Origin: Flavisolibacter sp.
GTDB taxonomy: Bacteria; Bacteroidota; Bacteroidia; Chitinophagales; Chitinophagaceae
Direction: 5' to 3'
DNA: 55,928 nt
Assembly: GCA_028288675.1 (NCBI GenBank)
Contig: JAQBNG010000085.1
Coordinates: forward strand, 1-55,928
The position numbers were made by a program, and so were the translations under genes. The notes below the pieces were generated by a model that saw only the letters and a program-made list of their open reading frames with translations, made no database searches and had not been told where the DNA came from. Positions 51,944-55,928 of this stretch are shown piece by piece. Positions within the stretch are counted from its first letter, which is position 1, and every line of letters begins with the position of its first letter.

Positions 51944-53179
51944 ATGGAAAAGAAAAGATTAATTGTTATTGGTGGTGGTGCTGCGGGTTTTTTTTGTGCC
52001 ATAAATGCCGCAAGGATGAACACTGGTTTACAGGTAACAATCCTTGAAAAAACTTCTAAGCTTTTATCAAAAGTAAAAGTTTCAGGCGGCGGAAGATGCA
52101 ACGTTACCCATGCAAAATTTGATATTATTGAAATGAGCAAGTGCTATCCACGCGGTCAAAATTTCGTCAAAAGAACGTTCCACCAGTTCTTTACAACAGA
52201 TACCATTCAATGGTTTGAGAAACGTGGTGTGAAAATCAAAGCAGAGAAGGATGGCCGCATGTTTCCTGATACCGATTCATCGCAAACTATTATTGATTGT
52301 TTGATGAAGGAAGCAAATTTGTACCGTGTAGAGATACGGATGAATGCGGAGGTAAAGGAATTAGCAGTTGACAATTTGCAATTTGCAATTCAGGTTGCGA
52401 ATAACCCATTGCTTATTGCGGATTTTGTAGTCCTCGCTACCGGTGGTTATCCAAAAGCGACGATGTTTGACTGGCTAAAAAACCTTGGACATTCATTTTC
52501 AGAACCAGTTCCTTCCTTATTTACATTCAATTTGCCTAAGCACCCAATAACAGCTTTAATGGGTGTAAGTGTTGAGAAAGCCAGGGTAAAAATTGCAGGA
52601 ACAAAGCTAATGGAGGAAGGCCCTGTTTTAATTACACATTGGGGGCTGAGTGGTCCCGCTATACTGCGTTTGAGCGCCTGGGGAGCAAGAGAGCTATCAG
52701 TTAAGAGTTATGAGTTTAAAGTTCATATAAACTGGATGCCGGAGTATAATGAACAAGGCTTAAAAGAAGTATTTATTCAAGCCCGTTCTATACAATCAAC
52801 AAAGAAAATAAATAATTACAACCTTGGAAATTTGCCTAACAGGTTATGGCAATTTTTGTTGGAAGCATCGGGTGTAAAAGACGATATGCGCTTCGCAGAT
52901 TTGCCTGCTAAAATTGAAAATGTGCTCATTAAAAATCTTGTTGATTACGTAGTAGAAGTAAAAGGCAAAACAACTTTTAAGGAAGAATTTGTAACCAGTG
53001 GCGGTGTTAATTTAAGTGAAGTTGATGCTAATACAATGATGAGTAAAAAACATCCAAACCTGTTTTTTGCCGGCGAAGTTTTAGATGTAGATGGCATCAC
53101 CGGCGGCTTTAATTTCCAACATGCATGGACAAGTGGGTGGGTAGCGGCCAATACAATCGCACAAACACTCTGCTTATAA
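51944..53179 (+). CDS. NAD(P)/FAD-dependent oxidoreductase, HI0933/BaiN family
   Basis: A 411-residue flavoprotein. FAD-binding Rossmann motif LIVIGGGAAGFFCAINAAR at the N-terminus, then KVKVSGGGRCNVTHAKF, VVLATGGYPKATMFDWL and near the C-terminus FAGEVLDVDGITGGFNFQHA, all typical of the HI0933/BaiN family. Substrate unknown for most members. Two in-frame stretches consist of the words found in spacers: TTGACAATTTGCAATTTGCA (52367-52393 region) and GTTAAGAGTTATGAGTTTAA (52698-52720 region), which encode variable loops. Independent gene after a terminator. Confidence 0.92.
   Translation: MEKKRLIVIGGGAAGFFCAINAARMNTGLQVTILEKTSKLLSKVKVSGGGRCNVTHAKFDIIEMSKCYPRGQNFVKRTFHQFFTTDTIQWFEKRGVKIKAEKDGRMFPDTDSSQTIIDCLMKEANLYRVEIRMNAEVKELAVDNLQFAIQVANNPLLIADFVVLATGGYPKATMFDWLKNLGHSFSEPVPSLFTFNLPKHPITALMGVSVEKARVKIAGTKLMEEGPVLITHWGLSGPAILRLSAWGARELSVKSYEFKVHINWMPEYNEQGLKEVFIQARSIQSTKKINNYNLGNLPNRLWQFLLEASGVKDDMRFADLPAKIENVLIKNLVDYVVEVKGKTTFKEEFVTSGGVNLSEVDANTMMSKKHPNLFFAGEVLDVDGITGGFNFQHAWTSGWVAANTIAQTLCL
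52361..52735 (+). repeat. Oligonucleotide-word islands inside the flavoprotein gene
   Basis: GCAGTTGACAATTTGCAATT at about 52364 and CAGTTAAGAGTTATGAGTTT at about 52698; both match spacer words (CAGTTGACAGTTTGCAGTTG at 48736). Confidence 0.6.
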
Positions 53180-53223
53180 TATTACATCAATGAAAACCAT
53201 TGCATTGGAGCTGTTAAACAAAA

Positions 53224-53792
53224 CTACTTACAGACGTGGTTAGATGTCAAATTAACGGTTGTATCAAATCTTTTCTCCATCACTTTATTATAAGCTGCTG
53301 AATCGCCCCTTGGAATTGATAAGGATTGCCAGTCATCTCCTTTTAGCCATTTACCTACATACACAATTTGTCCTACATGATAACTGTAATGTGCCAGTTG
53401 CCGGTTGATGGCATCCATCGCTAATAAAGGTTGCGAACGAATGGAAACGGTTTTCAATAAATTACCACCGGTTAGCGATTCTAAAGTACCGAGGAAAACA
53501 TTCCAGCCTTCTTCCCATAATTGTAAAATGCTTCCTTTACTTAGGTTTTGTACTTCAAATTCAGCCTCTCGTCTGCGCCATTTTTTCTCACCGTCTTCGG
53601 TTAAAAATCAGTCCGGCGGCTAAGCATATTGCCATGCAAATGCTGAACAATTATAGCAATACTGGTAGAGGCTTTATTGGGTTGCAAAAGCATTTCTGCA
53701 TCGTTCAATTGATCAAATGTTTTATCGCCTAAGGCTTTGTATTCTTTTACACGGTTGATAGTAGAGGATAAGAATTCAAAAGCAAGGTTCAT
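53224..53792 (-). pseudogene. DUF1572/DinB-superfamily gene with a one-base frameshift
   Basis: Two frames on the minus strand form one protein of about 189 residues. The first runs from 53792 (MNLAFEFLSSTINRVKEYK) and ends after SRRTDF; the second picks up with LTEDGEKKWRRREAEFEVQN and runs through SLTGGNLLKTVSIRSQPLLA and INRQLAHYSYHVGQIVYVGK to 53224. This matches DUF1572, a DinB-like four-helix metal-binding family, with the His residues of HLHGN and HYSYHVGQ in place. The break is at the A5 run 53603-53607 (T5 on the coding strand); T6 would restore frame. True lesion or sequencing error. Confidence 0.88.
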
Positions 53793-53899
53793 GTAGTTAT
53801 TATTGAATAGGCAAAATAAAACTATTGTTCAAAATTTATTCTGACAAAGAAAATTATGACATTTTAAAACCTATGTTCCTCACCTGTTGGCAGGGGACG

Positions 53900-53907
53900 T
53901 ATATTTG
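53900..53907 (+). promoter_or_regulatory. Candidate purA -7 promoter box
   Basis: TATATTTG, exact TAnnTTTG, followed by CCGCC, 19 nt before the purA ATG. No well-spaced TTG seen. Confidence 0.6.
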
Positions 53908-53926
53908 CCGCCGTTAATAAATATTT

Positions 53927-55189
53927 ATGGTTGATGTAATTCTCGGACTGCAATGGGGCGATGAAGGCAAGGGGAAAATAGTAGATTATTTCGCTTCGCA
54001 ATACGATATTATAGCCCGGTTCCAAGGTGGCCCAAATGCGGGGCACACTTTGTATGTAGAAGATAAAAAGATTGTGCTGCACCAGATTCCTTCAGGTGTG
54101 TTTCATCAGCAAGCTATTAACCTTATTGGCAATGGCGTAGTGCTTGACCCAGGTACACTTCGAAGAGAGGCAGACACTGTTTCCGCCTTTGGCGTTGACC
54201 TCAAAAAAAATCTTTTTATTTCCGAGCGGACGCATCTTATTTTACCGACACACCGTGCTTTAGACAAAGCTGCTGAAGGCGCAAAAGGCGAAGGTAAGAT
54301 TGGTTCTACCTTAAAAGGAATCGGCCCGGCCTATATGGATAAAACGGGGCGCAACGGCTTACGTGTAGGTGATCTGCTGCATAAAGGTTTTATTGCCCAA
54401 TACATCAAGCTCCGATTAAAGCATCAAAAGCTTTTAGACAACTATAATTTTAATGAAGACATCTCCGCATGGGAAGAAGAGTTTTTTGAATCCATTGAAT
54501 TTTTAAAATCATTGAACATTGTCAATGGTGAATATTTCCTCAACCAAAAAATTTCGGAAGGTAAAAAAGTACTGGCAGAAGGGGCGCAGGGAAGTATGCT
54601 GGATATAGATTTTGGTACATTTCCTTTTGTTACTTCAAGCAATACAATATCAGCCGGAGTGTGTAATGGTTTAGGTGTGGCTCCGCAAAAAATAAGGGAA
54701 GTCATTGGTGTAAGTAAAGCCTATTGTACGCGGGTTGGTGGAGGTCCTTTTCCAACAGAATTACATGATGAAGTAGGAGAAAAGCTTCGTAAGGTAGGCA
54801 GTGAGTTTGGTGCTACAACAGGCCGCCCGCGACGTTGCGGTTGGATGGATATGGTGGCTTTGCAATATGCCTGCATGTTGAATGGCGTTACGCAAATTGT
54901 AATGACAAAAGCAGATGTGCTGGATGCATTTGAAGAACTGCAAATTTGCACTTCTTATAAAATTAATGATAAGGAAATAAGTGAAATTCCTTTTCAAATG
55001 GCGCATGCACCAATAGAGCCGCAGTACAAAAGTTTTAAGGGTTGGAACAAAGAAACGTCATCCATAAAAACGCATGAAGAACTGCCGGTTGAAATGAAGG
55101 ATTACATCCAGTTTATCAATGCTGCTTTGGGTGTAGAAGTTAAATACGTATCAAATGGCCCTGGCCGCGACCAGATAATTAAAGTATAA
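53927..55189 (+). CDS. purA: Adenylosuccinate synthetase
   Basis: A 420-residue enzyme joining IMP and aspartate with GTP hydrolysis, the first step to AMP. ILGLQWGDEGKGKIVDYFA is the GTP loop, FQGGPNAGHTLY the IMP site, and GATTGRPRRCGWMD the aspartate/GTP region. Complete, single gene with an exact -7 box. Confidence 0.97.
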   Translation: MVDVILGLQWGDEGKGKIVDYFASQYDIIARFQGGPNAGHTLYVEDKKIVLHQIPSGVFHQQAINLIGNGVVLDPGTLRREADTVSAFGVDLKKNLFISERTHLILPTHRALDKAAEGAKGEGKIGSTLKGIGPAYMDKTGRNGLRVGDLLHKGFIAQYIKLRLKHQKLLDNYNFNEDISAWEEEFFESIEFLKSLNIVNGEYFLNQKISEGKKVLAEGAQGSMLDIDFGTFPFVTSSNTISAGVCNGLGVAPQKIREVIGVSKAYCTRVGGGPFPTELHDEVGEKLRKVGSEFGATTGRPRRCGWMDMVALQYACMLNGVTQIVMTKADVLDAFEELQICTSYKINDKEISEIPFQMAHAPIEPQYKSFKGWNKETSSIKTHEELPVEMKDYIQFINAALGVEVKYVSNGPGRDQIIKV

Positions 55190-55211
55190 CCAGAAAAATA
55201 GTTGTGAAAAT

Positions 55212-55241
55212 TTGGAGGATTAAAATCCTTGTCTAAATTTT
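55212..55241 (+). promoter_or_regulatory. Candidate promoter of the acidic-protein gene
   Basis: TTG at 55212-55214, 19-nt spacer, TAAATTTT at 55234-55241 (one mismatch), 22 nt before the ATG. Confidence 0.5.
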
Positions 55242-55263
55242 ACAGCGATAATTATAAATAGCT

Positions 55264-55647
55264 ATGGCAGAAATTTTAGTAGGGGACCTTACCTCAGGCA
55301 CAACATTAATCGATACTTTAATCGCACAGGCGAAAGGACGTTCCTCCAAGTCGAAGAAAGACGAGGATGAAGATTTGGATGAAGAAGCACCAAAGAAAGG
55401 AGCAAAGAGATCTGATGATGATGACAGCGATGACGATGATGAAGTTGACGAGAAGGAATCGGATGATGATGAATGGGATCCTGACTTTGAAGAGTTTGAT
55501 TTACCTAAATCAAAAAAAGGGAAGGGTAAGGATGCAGAAGAAGAGGAGGAGTTTAAAGTAGAGGAGGAAGAAGACTTCAAGGATATGGATCTATTCAATG
55601 AAAGCGCCGGTGGAAGTGGGAGTAATGATGATGACGATGATTATTAA
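55264..55647 (+). CDS. Acidic low-complexity protein of unknown function
   Basis: A 127-residue protein. The first 25 residues (MAEILVGDLTSGTTLIDTLI) form the only ordered-looking part. The rest is Asp/Glu/Ser/Lys-rich, with a short motif DDDEWDPDFEEFDLPKSKK in the middle that looks conserved between acidic stretches. No signal peptide. Likely a disordered, nucleic-acid-mimicking or chaperone-like protein; I recognise no named family. Monocistronic between purA and a pabB-like gene. Confidence 0.72.
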   Translation: MAEILVGDLTSGTTLIDTLIAQAKGRSSKSKKDEDEDLDEEAPKKGAKRSDDDDSDDDDEVDEKESDDDEWDPDFEEFDLPKSKKGKGKDAEEEEEFKVEEEEDFKDMDLFNESAGGSGSNDDDDDY

Positions 55648-55707
55648 TTTTTAATTTCATACACCTGAATAGCTGCACATATCCACTTGCTGATGTTTTA
55701 GGGTTTA

Positions 55708-55756
55708 AACAAAAAGTGCTGAACTGGTTAAAAGGTTTCAGCACTTTTTGTTTTTT
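55708..55756 (+). promoter_or_regulatory. Hairpin overlapping the start of the pabB-like gene
   Basis: AAAAAGTGCTGAA (55711-55723) pairs with TTCAGCACTTTTT (55737-55749), then GTTTTTT. It looks like a terminator for the acidic-protein gene, yet the right arm codes for conserved residues of the following gene and the GTG start lies in the left arm. Confidence 0.55.
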
Positions 55757-55928
55757 AGATAATCAGCAATACACTATTGCACCGCATCAGTACGAATGTT
55801 TGATAGCGGCCGGTATAACCACTTCAGTTGAAGGCGAAGACCTGGATAAGCTGGATGAATTTCTGATAAATAAGGCCTGGGTATTTGGGCACTTAGCCTA
55901 CGCTTTATCTACTTCAATTCATCATTTT
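55716..55928 (+). CDS. pabB: PabB / anthranilate synthase component I-like, 3'-truncated by the window
   Basis: The frame from GTG at 55716 is open to the window edge (71 codons): VLNWLKGFSTFCFLDNQQY, then HQYECLIAAGITTSVEGED, then AWVFGHLAYALSTS. The N-terminus of Bacteroidota aminodeoxychorismate synthase component I reads very similarly (an F-x-F-C-F-L-D-N stretch and a WVFGHLSYDL-type phrase). The frame stays open upstream to the previous gene without an ATG, so GTG at 55716 is the likeliest start. The chorismate-binding part is outside the window. The gene symbol is tentative. Confidence 0.65.
   Translation, partial: MLNWLKGFSTFCFLDNQQYTIAPHQYECLIAAGITTSVEGEDLDKLDEFLINKAWVFGHLAYALSTSIHHF

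Overview
The window is chromosomal DNA of a Bacteroidota bacterium, most likely a member of the Chitinophagaceae. The reasons are: a protein with a type IX secretion sorting domain; PorT-type and DUF5777 beta-barrels; type III glutamine synthetase; lipoproteins with relaxed lipoboxes; weak Shine-Dalgarno sequences; and many upstream boxes of the Bacteroidota form TAnnTTTG (exact before rpsL, rpsJ, fusA, purA, kup, purL and in the metG leader). No tRNA, rRNA, CRISPR array, IS element or prophage was seen.

Layout. 1-13000: a coiled-coil protein, a GNAT acetyltransferase, pyrG and purL (minus strand), a polytopic membrane protein, glnN, a beta-barrel, a DUF6427-like membrane protein and a secreted Bacteroidota-type protein. 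13000-29500: kup, a lipoprotein, an LD-carboxypeptidase, metG, a four-gene envelope/redox cluster (monoheme lipoprotein, OB-fold protein, YceI, DUF5777 barrel), a mitochondrial-type citrate synthase, a GT9 glycosyltransferase, MgtC, a repeat lipoprotein, Hsp20, an acidic disordered protein and a class IV aminotransferase. 29500-38500: rpsL-rpsG, then an inserted histone-H1-like Ser/Lys/Gly protein on the opposite strand, then fusA, a frameshifted T9SS cargo protein and a flippase-like membrane protein. 38570-51060: the S10-spc ribosomal protein operon from rpsJ to rplO, followed by secY. 51090-55928: map, a BaiN-type flavoprotein, a frameshifted DUF1572 gene, purA, an acidic protein and the 5' end of a pabB-like gene.

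The most unusual aspect is the non-coding DNA. Nearly every spacer in the S10-spc operon is filled with short degenerate oligonucleotide words, a different dialect in each spacer. In many spacers the word on one side is matched by its reverse complement on the other, so the spacer can fold. A 6-bp hairpin with an identical 7-nt loop precedes both rplX and rplR at almost the same distance from the start codon, with one compensatory base-pair change between copies. Three other intergenic regions are flanked by converging copies of a CCCTAAACTCCAAACCC word; copies of that word lie just upstream of -7-like boxes at four genes. The same kinds of words appear in frame inside metG and the flavoprotein gene.

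Two genes (the T9SS protein and DUF1572) are broken, and each would be repaired by adding a single T to a T run. This may point to homopolymer sequencing error rather than decay.
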